DNA from: Oscillospiraceae bacterium
Lineage (GTDB): Bacteria; Bacillota; Clostridia; Oscillospirales; Ruminococcaceae
Direction: 5' to 3'
Length of the DNA: 16,532 bases
Assembly: GCA_019413245.1 (NCBI GenBank)
Contig: DXNX01000048.1
Location: forward strand, 1-16,532
The translations under genes were made by a program, and so were the position numbers. Shown here one piece after another: positions 6,382 through 14,076 of this stretch; within the stretch, counting starts at the first letter, position 1; each line of letters begins with the position of its first letter. The notes beneath the pieces were generated by a model. The model was given only the letters and a program-made list of their open reading frames with translations, did not search any database and had not been told where the DNA came from.

Positions 6382-6399
6382 TGAAAGGCGGTTTTGAAT

Positions 6400-8355
6400 A
6401 TGGCAAGCAATTTTGTAAAACTGACGGCAGCGGCAGCCGGTCTGGCCGGCGCCGGGGCAGCCGTAGCCCTGGCCAAAAAGCACCTGACCGAAAAGAAGCC
6501 GACGGCTCCCGTTTCCGATTACCGGAACACCGAGCTGGGCATGCACGAGAAGAACAGCAAAGGCATTTACTACTCCAGCGGCAACTACGAGGCTTTTGCC
6601 CGCCCGGAGAAGCCGGAGGGCGTGGAGGAGAAAAACGCCTATATCGTGGGCAGCGGCCTGGCGTCCCTGGCGGCGGCCTGCTTCCTGGTGCGGGACGGCC
6701 AGATGCCCGGCTCCCACATCCACATTCTGGAAGCCATGGACGTGGCAGGCGGCGCCTGCGACGGCATCCACGACCCCACCCGCGGCTACATCATGCGGGG
6801 CGGTCGGGAGATGGAGAACCACTTTGAATGTCTGTGGGATCTGTTCCGCAGCATTCCCTCCCTGGAAAAGCCGGGGGCTTCGGTGCTGGATGAATTCTAC
6901 TGGCTGAACAAGCACGACCCCAACTATTCCCTCTGCCGCGCCACCGAGAACCGGGGCCAGGATGCCCACACCGACGGCCGGTTCAACCTGAGCCAGAAAG
7001 CCTGCATGGAGATCGTCAAGCTGTTCATGACGCCCGATGAGGACCTGTACGACAAGACCATCGAGGACGTATTCGACGACGAGGTGTTCAACTCCACCTT
7101 CTGGCTGTACTGGCGCACCATGTTCGCCTTCGAGAACTGGCACAGCGCCCTGGAGATGAAGCTGTACTTCCAGCGGTTCATCCATCACATTGCGGGGCTG
7201 CCGGATTTCAGCGCCCTGAAATTCACCCGCTACAACCAGTATGAATCCCTGATCCTGCCCATGCAGAAGTACCTGGAGGACGCCGGGGTGGACTTCCAGT
7301 TCGGCACCGAAGTCACCAACGTGCTGTTTGACATCCACGACGGCCGCAAGGTGGCCACTGCCATTGAGTGCAAGGTCAACGGAGCGGAAAAGGGCATCGT
7401 CCTCACCGAGAACGACCTGGTGTTCGTGACCAACGGCAGCTGCACCGAGGGCACCATCTATGGCGACCAGGACCACGCTCCCAATGGCGACGCCGAGGTG
7501 CGCACCAGCGGCTGCTGGAACCTGTGGAAGAACATCGCCAAACAGGACCCGGCTTTCGGTCACCCGGAGAAATTCTGCTCCGATGTGTCCAAGACCAACT
7601 GGGAATCCGCCACCATCACCACCCTGGACGAAAAGATCATCCCTTATATCACCAGGATCTGCCAGCGGGACCCCCGCAGCGGCAAGGTCGTCACCGGCGG
7701 CATCGTCAGCTGCAAGGATTCCGCCTGGCTGCTGAGCTGGACCATCAACCGGCAGGGTCAGTTCAAGGAGCAGGACCCCGAAAAGGTCTGCATCTGGGTG
7801 TACGGCCTGTTCACCGATGTGCCCGGTGATTATGTGAAGAAGCCCATGAAGGACTGCACCGGCCGGGAGATCACCGAGGAATGGCTGTATCATCTGGGCG
7901 TGCCGGTGGAGGACATTCCCGAACTGGCGGCCCACAGCGCTGTCTGCGTGCCCACCATGATGCCTTATATCACTGCCTTCTTCATGCCCCGTGCCAAAGG
8001 CGACCGCCCCGACGTCATTCCCGACGGCTGCGTGAACTTCGCCTTCCTGGGTCAGTTTGCCGATACCCCCCGGGACACCGTGTTCACCACCGAATATTCG
8101 GTGCGCACCGCCATGGAGGCCGTGTACGGCCTGCTGGGTGTGGACCGCGGCGTACCCGAAGTGTGGGGCAGCGTGTACGATGTGCGGGAGCTGCTGGAAA
8201 GCTCGGTCCGGCTGATGGACGGCAAGTCCCCGCTGGAAATTGAGTTGCCTGGCCCCCTGAACCTGCTGAAAAAAAACCTGCTGAAAGCGGTGCAGGGCAC
8301 GGTGGTGGAGAAGCTTCTCCGCGACCACCACGTCCTCAAGGACGGTATGCTGTAA
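6400..8355 (+). CDS. ohyA: Oleate hydratase (FAD-dependent fatty acid double-bond hydratase)
   Basis: 651 aa. Adds water to cis-9 unsaturated fatty acids such as oleate to give 10-hydroxy acids (EC 4.2.1.53); formerly called myosin-cross-reactive antigen. ATG at 6400 has AAAGGCGG about 9 nt upstream; an in-frame TTG at 6394 is too close to it. Family signatures: the conserved YYSSGNYEAFARPEKPEGV (57-75), the FAD-binding glycine motif AYIVGSGLASLAAA (80-93), HILEAMDVAGGACDG (108-122), and RGGREMENHFECLWDL (133-148), whose Glu residues include the one known to activate water. The core matches the family end to end. Unusually, about 56 residues precede it, including an Ala/Gly-rich hydrophobic stretch (about 7-25) followed by Lys-Lys-His, which could be a membrane anchor. 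Likely role: detoxifying host or diet unsaturated fatty acids. A TetR gene lies upstream. Confidence 0.95.
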   Translation: MASNFVKLTAAAAGLAGAGAAVALAKKHLTEKKPTAPVSDYRNTELGMHEKNSKGIYYSSGNYEAFARPEKPEGVEEKNAYIVGSGLASLAAACFLVRDGQMPGSHIHILEAMDVAGGACDGIHDPTRGYIMRGGREMENHFECLWDLFRSIPSLEKPGASVLDEFYWLNKHDPNYSLCRATENRGQDAHTDGRFNLSQKACMEIVKLFMTPDEDLYDKTIEDVFDDEVFNSTFWLYWRTMFAFENWHSALEMKLYFQRFIHHIAGLPDFSALKFTRYNQYESLILPMQKYLEDAGVDFQFGTEVTNVLFDIHDGRKVATAIECKVNGAEKGIVLTENDLVFVTNGSCTEGTIYGDQDHAPNGDAEVRTSGCWNLWKNIAKQDPAFGHPEKFCSDVSKTNWESATITTLDEKIIPYITRICQRDPRSGKVVTGGIVSCKDSAWLLSWTINRQGQFKEQDPEKVCIWVYGLFTDVPGDYVKKPMKDCTGREITEEWLYHLGVPVEDIPELAAHSAVCVPTMMPYITAFFMPRAKGDRPDVIPDGCVNFAFLGQFADTPRDTVFTTEYSVRTAMEAVYGLLGVDRGVPEVWGSVYDVRELLESSVRLMDGKSPLEIELPGPLNLLKKNLLKAVQGTVVEKLLRDHHVLKDGML

Positions 8356-8391
8356 CATTCCCCATTTCTTGCTCTATTTTTTCTCCTGCTG

Positions 8392-8432
8392 CGCCCCCGC
8401 AGGCCGAAAGGCCCGCGGGGGCGTGCTCTTTG
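8392..8432 (+). terminator. Hairpin terminator after oleate hydratase
   Basis: CGCCCCCGC (8392-8400) pairs with GCGGGGGCG (8415-8423), and inside it GGCC-GAAA-GGCC makes a second stem with a tetraloop. The following T tract (TGCTCTTTGT) is weak. It is a probable terminator, 36 nt after the stop. Confidence 0.6.
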
Positions 8433-8481
8433 TATCCAACTCCAAAAATGTGAAAAATCGCTTGGAAAACGAGCCGCGCAA

Positions 8482-9570
8482 TCATTTTACAAGTGTTTTC
8501 AGCACCGGAATTCTTTTTATCACCAGGGTAATTCCGGTACAGATCAGAAGGGCGATCAATGTTTTAAGGACGTTGCATCCCAGAGAATAGTACTCCTTAT
8601 AGTAGGAACTCAGATTGATCTGGCAATAAACAAGCAGCGGCACATGCAAATAATAAATCCCCATCGTATTGGTCCCGACCCATTTTGCCAGGAATTTTCC
8701 TGCTTTGTGGACCGGAAGATTCAGAATCAACAGATACATTCCCAAAGAAAGAACGACCGTCATCAGTCTGTTATATCCATCTTCAAGGTAGGTGTCATGC
8801 CATGTAAAGGTCCCGGTTGCACGATATTTAACAAAAAGAAGCCCGGCCGTACCAACCAAAAGCAATGTAACGGGAAGCCATGTGTTCAGATGCCGTTTTT
8901 TCATAACATCTTTTATTTTTTCACGATATTCAAACAAAAAAGCCCCAACAATGAAAAAGAACAGCATGTTTGCATATGTACCAAAGGGAAACACTTCCGT
9001 AACGGAAACTTCCAGCCGGCCGATCCCCATTGTGTCCGAAATCAATTCAAAAGCAAAGTTGCCCGCTTTAACAAGAAAAGTCCCGACAAATAAAATAACG
9101 GCCACTATTCCCAGAATCCGTTGTCCTTCCTGCTTATCCCGGAACAAAAACCAGCTGACCGGATAAAAAAGATGAACCATCAGGTATGCATACATAAACC
9201 AGAGGTGTCCTGTAACAACGCCAGAAATATTGCCAAATACAAAAAGGTATCGGACCAATTCTGTTGTTGAAAAGGTTATGTCCCGAAAAGAACAATAGAA
9301 AACAAGATAAATGAGCTTCCATATACACACAACCACATAAGCACGGAGTATCTTTTTCCAGTATTTTTTCCAGTCCCAGGTTTTTGCCTGATGCATCAAT
9401 CCGCCAGTCACGAAGAAGAAATTCGGTACCGCCGCCCAGGCAATAATCATAATAACATTGCCCAGTACCGTATCCGCGGAAAGAGTGACTCTATGGCAGA
9501 ACACCACCAAAATAATAGCAATTGCTTTCAGTAAATCCAGATATTCAATTCTTTCTTTTCCTGTTTTCAT
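8482..9570 (-). CDS. Acyltransferase-3 family membrane protein (probably horizontally acquired)
   Basis: 362 aa; ATG at 9570 with a weak GAGATGG site. The N-terminus RIEYLDLLKAIAIILVVFCH (7-26) is the acyltransferase-3 signature, with His26 at the catalytic-type position at the end of helix 1. About ten hydrophobic segments follow, with GHLWFMYAYL in mid-protein and YYLHVPLLVY near the C-terminus, both typical of the family. Members O-acetylate or acylate cell-surface sugars, peptidoglycan or exported small molecules; the target here is unknown. The gene is strikingly AT-rich (near 40% G+C by eye) compared with its neighbours, with AAA/ATT/TTT-rich codons. The AT-rich stretch extends slightly past both gene ends. 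It is a lone gene, convergent with oleate hydratase, and no transposase or flanking repeat was seen. Confidence 0.9.
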   Translation of the reverse strand: MKTGKERIEYLDLLKAIAIILVVFCHRVTLSADTVLGNVIMIIAWAAVPNFFFVTGGLMHQAKTWDWKKYWKKILRAYVVVCIWKLIYLVFYCSFRDITFSTTELVRYLFVFGNISGVVTGHLWFMYAYLMVHLFYPVSWFLFRDKQEGQRILGIVAVILFVGTFLVKAGNFAFELISDTMGIGRLEVSVTEVFPFGTYANMLFFFIVGAFLFEYREKIKDVMKKRHLNTWLPVTLLLVGTAGLLFVKYRATGTFTWHDTYLEDGYNRLMTVVLSLGMYLLILNLPVHKAGKFLAKWVGTNTMGIYYLHVPLLVYCQINLSSYYKEYYSLGCNVLKTLIALLICTGITLVIKRIPVLKTLVK

Positions 9571-9820
9571 ATTCCATCTCTTTCTTTTTCAACATCTTCT
9601 ATCACACAAATCAACTGTTATTTTCAGCATACCCTAAACCCATTGAATGTGCAAGCTTCTCCCGCGTAAGGCCTACGGCACCGCATGAGAGCGGTTTTCT
9701 CGCTGAACGCTTGCCGCTATCTGTCTGTCACATGACGGATTTTTGACAAAAAATTTTAAATATTTACCACTTTGAAAGCGTTTTGTTGTATGATAACAGA
9801 AGAAGGAGTGTGTTGTTTCC
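9571..9820. other. Divergent intergenic region between acyltransferase and GT-C-like gene
   Basis: 250 bp without a supportable gene. The part up to about 9655 is AT-rich like the acyltransferase; about 9658-9725 is GC-rich native-looking DNA; 9739-9800 is again AT-rich and should hold the promoter of the rightward gene. It contains TTGACA (9743-9748), the palindrome TAAATATTTA (9757-9766) and TATGAT (9789-9794), but no pair at 16-18 bp spacing, so I do not assign a promoter. Confidence 0.4.
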
Positions 9821-11926
9821 ATGTCCAGTGCCACTGCCGTACCTGTACGCCGGACCGCCATCCTGCCCCGGACTGCCCTTTCCGTGGCGGCGGTCCTGGT
9901 GTGCGGGGGACTTTGTCTCGGAATTTATGCCCTGTGCGGTGCCAATCTGTTCGCAGGCTTCCGGGTGTATCTTTGCCTGTTGGTGTACCTGCTTGCCCCC
10001 GGCTGGCTTCTGGCCCACCGGCTCGTGCCGGACAAGCCCGGCCTGCGGCCTCTGTGCGCTCTGCTCTGCGGCTGCGCCCTGCTGCTGGTCTGTTATCTGG
10101 GGGCCATGGTCCTGCATCAGCCGCTGATTTTACGCCTGGGTCCGCCTGTTCTGCTGTGCGTGCTGCTCGGGCTCCGTGGCGGTCTGGCCGGTGTCCGCTG
10201 CACAGCCCGGGATGTACTGTCCGGGCTGGTGGGGCTGTTCACCCGGCACCGGGCCCTGCTGGTACTGTGGGCGGTGCTGTGCGTGTTTTCGGCCCTGAGC
10301 TTCAGCGCCGTGAATCCGCACCCGGCCGCTGCGGGGGCGGTATCCCTGGACCGGGACTTTTTGTGGAACGTGGGCAATGCCGAAGCCTTCTGCAAAGCCT
10401 TTCCCGCCCAGGACATCCGGTTTGCGGGGGTGCGCTTTTCCTACCATTATCTCACCGAGCTCCTGACTGCCGCTCTGTCTCTGGTCAGCGGAGCTTCCTG
10501 CTATGACCTGTTTGCCTTTTTCCTGCCGCCGGTCTGGCTGGCCGGAGAGATCGCCGCTCTGTACTGGCTGGGGCTTGTCATTTACAAAGAGTCAACAAAG
10601 GCAAGTTGTATACCCTTTGTATTGTTCTGTTTTCAGTGCGGCTCTCTCTGGAAGGTCTTCCGAACCGGAGACAACATCTTCGGCAATACCATGCTGCGGC
10701 ATCTGACCTCCAACATCAACGCCCAGGCGTCGGCGGTGGTGTTTTTCAGCATCTTTCTGGGTCTGTTCGCCTGTCTGGCCAAGGCCCGGTTTGGGGGCGG
10801 GGTCCGGCTGTGGGGGCTGTGCCTGGTGGCCTTTGCCCTGTTTGCGGTGGCCAAAGGCCCCGAGGCCATTCTGGCGCTGTGCGCCTGCGCAGCCGCCATG
10901 GTGTTTGTGCTTCTGTTCCAGAAGCCCCGGTATCCGTTGGCCGTGTTGTTCCTTGCCCTGCTGGCCGCGTTGTTTGCACTGATTTACAACATTTTGTACG
11001 CCGCCGGGGCCAACACCAGCATGCAGTTTTCCATTTTCTGCCTGCGCAACACCCTGACCTATGCCCGGTTGGAGCCTTTGGCCGACTGGCTCTGCACCCA
11101 TCTGCCCATTTCGGGGTATGTGTGGCTGGTGCTCATCGGGGTCATTGATACCTTTTTCTTCTGCCCCTTTCAGTTCTGCCTGTGGGGACGCAGCCTGCCG
11201 GGGGCATTGCGTCATCTGCCCCGGCTGGACGCCGCCCACCTGCTGCTCCACGCCGGTACGGTGGGCGGATTTCTGGCCTATCACCTGTTCAGTCACGAAA
11301 GTTCCAGCCAGGTTTATTTTGCGCTGTTCGCCATGCTCTGCATGAGCATTCTGGCTGCCGAACAGCTGCCCGGACTGCGCCGGACCAAGTTCCCGCCCCT
11401 GATCACCCTGGCGGCCGGGGCTGCGGGGCTGCTCACCGCCCTGTGCATGGTCCTGTCCCTGAGCGGCAGAGGGCTTTCGGTGCTGTCACAACTGCCGGAC
11501 GGTGGGCTGTACACACCCTCTGCCGTCACCGCCGGGGACGAGGAAGCCGGGCAGTGGCTGCGGGAGAACGCTCCCGCCGGGACCGTGTTCCTGACCAACC
11601 GCACCAGCGGTCTGCCCACCCCGGACCTGGATGGTCAGGACGGTATTTCCAACGTATATACTGCCTTTTCCGGTGTACAGTGCTACATGGAAGGCTGGAC
11701 CTACGCCATGAGCAACATGGGCGTGCCCGCCGATATGGTGGAGCACCGCCGGGCGGTGGTTGACAAAGTATTCGATGCCCGCACCCCTGCTGCCGACCTG
11801 CCGCCCCTGTGCCGGGAGGAAGGCGTCACCTGCCTGGTGTGGGCCAAACGCTGGCCGGGCAGCGCGCCTGCCGGGCAGACACCGGCCTTTGAAAATGCCG
11901 ATGTGGCCATCTACTGGGTCGGGTAA
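9821..11926 (+). CDS. Large polytopic membrane protein, probable GT-C type glycosyltransferase
   Basis: 701 aa from ATG at 9821; AAGGAG lies 12 nt upstream and no alternative in-frame start is nearer. Roughly a dozen hydrophobic segments fill residues 20-555, followed by a soluble tail (about 560-701). The first large loop holds LDRDFLWNVGNAEAF (Asp177 and Asp179) and later FSYHYLTELL (His209), the arrangement seen in GT-C enzymes, where a loop Asp follows the first helices. The tail resembles GT-C periplasmic domains: EEAGQWLRENAPAGTVFLTNR, then YTAFSGVQCYMEGWTYA and a short EGVTCLVW strand. By analogy it would transfer a sugar from a lipid-linked donor outside the membrane; acceptor and donor are unknown. 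Family assignment is by pattern, not alignment. A short AT-rich patch (about 10584-10632) interrupts the usual composition. The stop is 2 bp from the convergent MerR stop. Confidence 0.7.
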   Translation: MSSATAVPVRRTAILPRTALSVAAVLVCGGLCLGIYALCGANLFAGFRVYLCLLVYLLAPGWLLAHRLVPDKPGLRPLCALLCGCALLLVCYLGAMVLHQPLILRLGPPVLLCVLLGLRGGLAGVRCTARDVLSGLVGLFTRHRALLVLWAVLCVFSALSFSAVNPHPAAAGAVSLDRDFLWNVGNAEAFCKAFPAQDIRFAGVRFSYHYLTELLTAALSLVSGASCYDLFAFFLPPVWLAGEIAALYWLGLVIYKESTKASCIPFVLFCFQCGSLWKVFRTGDNIFGNTMLRHLTSNINAQASAVVFFSIFLGLFACLAKARFGGGVRLWGLCLVAFALFAVAKGPEAILALCACAAAMVFVLLFQKPRYPLAVLFLALLAALFALIYNILYAAGANTSMQFSIFCLRNTLTYARLEPLADWLCTHLPISGYVWLVLIGVIDTFFFCPFQFCLWGRSLPGALRHLPRLDAAHLLLHAGTVGGFLAYHLFSHESSSQVYFALFAMLCMSILAAEQLPGLRRTKFPPLITLAAGAAGLLTALCMVLSLSGRGLSVLSQLPDGGLYTPSAVTAGDEEAGQWLRENAPAGTVFLTNRTSGLPTPDLDGQDGISNVYTAFSGVQCYMEGWTYAMSNMGVPADMVEHRRAVVDKVFDARTPAADLPPLCREEGVTCLVWAKRWPGSAPAGQTPAFENADVAIYWVG

Positions 11927-11928
11927 AG

Positions 11929-12324
11929 TCACGTTTCCGGCAACAGATTGCTCACATAGGGTCGTCTTCCCGCCAGAACATCATCGTAAAATTGCTGTTT
12001 TTCGTCCACATAGGCCACTGCATCCTCCAGCTCCGCGATCTGTGTCAGCAGAGCCCGCCGTTTTTGGGCCAGGATTTCCTTTCGCTCCGGAATGGATGCG
12101 GCACCTTGCTCACACAGCAGCACATAATGCTGCATTTCCCGTATGCTCAACCCGCAGCGCCGGAGACAGCCCAGCCCTTTGAGCCAGGCCACGTCCCGGT
12201 CATCAAATACGCGCCGGTTGCCGCTGTCCCGCTTGACGTTGGGCACCAGTCCGCGATTGCAGTAGAATTTGAGCCCCTCATAACTCATTCCTGTTTTCTC
12301 GCATACCTCTTTCATCGTATACAT
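11929..12324 (-). CDS. MerR-family transcriptional regulator
   Basis: 131 aa; ATG at 12324 preceded by AAGGAAA. The N-terminal MerR winged helix is clear: YTMKEVCEKTGMSYEGLKFYCNRGLV (2-27), then the wing VKRDSGNRRVFDDRDVAWLKGL (30-51) and the second HTH-like part CGLSIREMQHYV (57-68). Residues about 78-112 form the antiparallel coiled-coil dimer helix. The short C-terminal tail (about 113-131) has no Cys pair for metal binding, so a small-molecule or redox signal is more likely than a metal; this is inference. It is divergent from the aldo/keto reductase operon, whose promoter has MerR-type geometry, so that operon is the probable target. The gene ends 2 bp from the convergent membrane protein gene with no terminator between them. 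Confidence 0.9.
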   Translation of the reverse strand: MYTMKEVCEKTGMSYEGLKFYCNRGLVPNVKRDSGNRRVFDDRDVAWLKGLGCLRRCGLSIREMQHYVLLCEQGAASIPERKEILAQKRRALLTQIAELEDAVAYVDEKQQFYDDVLAGRRPYVSNLLPET

Positions 12325-12369
12325 ACTCGTTTCCTTCCGTCGGTTCTCCTAATTTTCACAAAGTCGCCC

Positions 12370-12400
12370 TTGACCGGTAGTTACTACCGAATGCTACACT
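12370..12400 (+). promoter_or_regulatory. MerR-controlled promoter of the aldo/keto reductase operon
   Basis: TTGACC (12370-12375) and TACACT (12395-12400) are separated by 19 bp, longer than the usual 17. Between them lies the perfect 7-bp dyad CGGTAGT-T-ACTACCG (12375-12389). An over-long spacer with a central dyad is the hallmark of promoters that MerR proteins activate by DNA distortion. The MerR gene is divergent, starting at 12324. Confidence 0.82.
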
Positions 12401-12467
12401 GAGGATAGCACAGCCTCCTGCCCGGATGCAAGAGGCCGGGCGAATCTACACAACGGAGGACACAACA

Positions 12468-13352
12468 ATGGATTATGTGACCCTTTCCAACGGAGTAGCC
12501 ATGCCCATTCTGGGATACGGTGTTTATCAGGTGACGCCGCAGGAATGCGAGCGCTGCGTTCTGGACGCGCTCAGCGTGGGGTATCGCTCCCTTGATACGG
12601 CACAGAGCTATTACAATGAGGAGCAGGTTGGCAGCGCCGTCCGGAAATCCGGCGTACCTCGCAATGAGATTTTCCTGACCACCAAGGTATGGCTGGAAAA
12701 TTACGGATATGACGCCGCCCGTTCGTCGGTGCTGGCATCCATGAACAGGCTGCAGACAGACTATCTGGATCTGGTATTGCTGCACCAGCCTTTTGCGGAT
12801 TACTACGGAGCCTACCGCGCCCTGGAAGATCTGTATACGGAAGGTCGGGTCCGGGCCATCGGCGTATCCAATTTTTCTTCCGACCGTCTGGTGGACCTGG
12901 CCTCCTTTGCCCGCATCGCCCCCATGGTCAACCAGGTGGAAATGCACCCCTACCACCAGCAGACGGAAGCCAAAGGCTGGATGGACAAATACCATGTGCA
13001 GGCCGAAGCCTGGGCGCCGTTCGGGGAAGGCCGGGGCGGCCTGTTCCATGACCCGGTGCTGAAAGCCATCGGGCAGAAATACGGCAAGACCCCGGCTCAG
13101 GTCATTCTGCGCTGGCACCTGCAGCGGGGCGTTGTGGTCATTCCCAAGTCCACCCACATCGAACGCATGCGCCAGAACCTGGATGTGTTTGACTTTACCC
13201 TGTGTCAGGAAGATATGGATGCCATCGCGGCACTGGACAAAAAAAGCAGCGCTTTTTTCTCCCATCAGGACCCGAATGTGGTAGAATGGTTTGTAAAAAT
13301 GGTCGATGTGCGCCGAGCTGAGCACAGCTCCGACGCCGGGACCCGGAACTGA
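12468..13352 (+). CDS. Aldo/keto reductase
   Basis: 294 aa. The frame is open upstream, but ATG at 12468 has CGGAGG eight nt before it and starts the family N-terminus (LSNGVAMPILGYGVYQ, 6-21). The catalytic tetrad is complete: Asp43, Tyr48, Lys73 and His106, in the contexts GYRSLDTAQSYYNE, TTKVW and DLVLLHQP. GRVRAIGVSNF and VNQVEMHPYHQQ are further family signatures. The C-terminal NADPH-binding IPKSTHIERMRQN is present. It should reduce aldehydes or ketones to alcohols with NADPH in the cytoplasm, similar to YtbE/YvgN-type enzymes; the natural substrate is not readable. It is first in an operon with the flavin-reductase-fold gene 16 bp downstream, under the MerR-type promoter. Confidence 0.94.
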   Translation: MDYVTLSNGVAMPILGYGVYQVTPQECERCVLDALSVGYRSLDTAQSYYNEEQVGSAVRKSGVPRNEIFLTTKVWLENYGYDAARSSVLASMNRLQTDYLDLVLLHQPFADYYGAYRALEDLYTEGRVRAIGVSNFSSDRLVDLASFARIAPMVNQVEMHPYHQQTEAKGWMDKYHVQAEAWAPFGEGRGGLFHDPVLKAIGQKYGKTPAQVILRWHLQRGVVVIPKSTHIERMRQNLDVFDFTLCQEDMDAIAALDKKSSAFFSHQDPNVVEWFVKMVDVRRAEHSSDAGTRN

Positions 13353-13368
13353 ACAGGAGGTTTTTGCC

Positions 13369-13929
13369 ATGCGTAAGAATTTTGGAGCCAAACCCTGGAC
13401 CTATCCCCAGCCGGTTTTTATCATTGCCACCTACGGGGAGGACGGCACCCCCGACGCCATGAATGCGGCGTGGGGCGGCATCAGTGACGACACCCAGCTG
13501 TCCATGTGCCTGAGCGCCGGGCACAAGACCACCGCCAACATCCTGGCCCGCAAGGCGTTCACGGTCAGCATGGCCACCGCCGCCCAGGTGGTGCCCTGCG
13601 ACTATGTGGGCATGGCTTCCGGCAACACGGTGGCCGACAAACTGGCCAAAACCGGCTGGCACACCACCAAATCGGAATTTGTGGACGCGCCCCTCATTGA
13701 CGAGCTGCCCATGGCCGTGGAGTGCCGTCTGGTCAGCTATGACCCCGAGACCTGCCGCCTGGTGGGAGAGATCGTCAACGTGAGCGCCGATGAATCAGTG
13801 CTGGACGAAACCGGCAAGATCAACCCGGACAAGCTGCAGCCCATCACCTTTGACCCCATCCACAACGCCTACCGCAAGCTGGGCGAAAAAGTGGGCAATG
13901 CCTTTCACGACGGCGCCGCACTGAAATAA
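13369..13929 (+). CDS. Flavin reductase-like (FMN-binding split-barrel) protein
   Basis: 186 aa; ATG at 13369 after AGGAGG with 7 nt spacing. The sequence follows the flavin-reductase-domain pattern: QPVFIIATYGEDGTPDAMNAAWGGI (14-38), LSMCLSAGHKTTANILARKAFTVSM (44-68), a middle region with DYVGMASGNTVADKLAKTGW (78-97), and strands AVECRLVSYD and LVGEIVNVSAD (116-141). Such proteins bind FMN and either pass electrons to partners or reduce small molecules. Being translated 16 bp after the aldo/keto reductase, it probably joins the same MerR-controlled redox response. A terminator follows within 15 nt. Confidence 0.9.
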   Translation: MRKNFGAKPWTYPQPVFIIATYGEDGTPDAMNAAWGGISDDTQLSMCLSAGHKTTANILARKAFTVSMATAAQVVPCDYVGMASGNTVADKLAKTGWHTTKSEFVDAPLIDELPMAVECRLVSYDPETCRLVGEIVNVSADESVLDETGKINPDKLQPITFDPIHNAYRKLGEKVGNAFHDGAALK

Positions 13930-13943
13930 TGGCCTGATACAGC

Positions 13944-13985
13944 CGCCTCCCGGACAAAACCGCCGGGAGGCGATTTTTATTTTTA
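13944..13985 (+). terminator. Terminator of the aldo/keto reductase operon
   Basis: A 10-bp stem CGCCTCCCGG/CCGGGAGGCG (13944-13953 with 13963-13972), a 9-nt loop, then ATTTTTATTTTTA. Confidence 0.88.
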
Positions 13986-13996
13986 TCGCAACTGCA

Positions 13997-14025
13997 TTGC
14001 TTTTCCGGCCTCAAACCTCTATACT
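13997..14025 (+). promoter_or_regulatory. Promoter of the 14077 membrane protein gene
   Basis: TTGCTT (13997-14002), a 17-bp spacer and TATACT (14020-14025). It is about 50 nt upstream of the start codon and downstream of the previous terminator, so this gene is its own transcription unit. Confidence 0.65.
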
Positions 14026-14076
14026 GATACCAAAGCCCACCCCCTGCCCCGAATTTTTCAAAAGGAAGGGATGTCC

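Noticed and set aside
6394..6399. TTG start for oleate hydratase
   Set aside because: Spacing from the ribosome site is too short; ATG at 6400 fits.
6289..8358. 689-aa minus-strand open frame
   Set aside because: Full antisense shadow of oleate hydratase; no recognisable domain. Its length reflects GC-biased third codon positions.
8430..9655. Insertion sequence or phage remnant around the acyltransferase
   Set aside because: No transposase, integrase, terminal inverted repeats or target duplication could be seen; only composition supports transfer.
9743..9748. Perfect TTGACA upstream of the GT-C-like gene
   Set aside because: No acceptable -10 lies 16-18 bp downstream, so no promoter was called.
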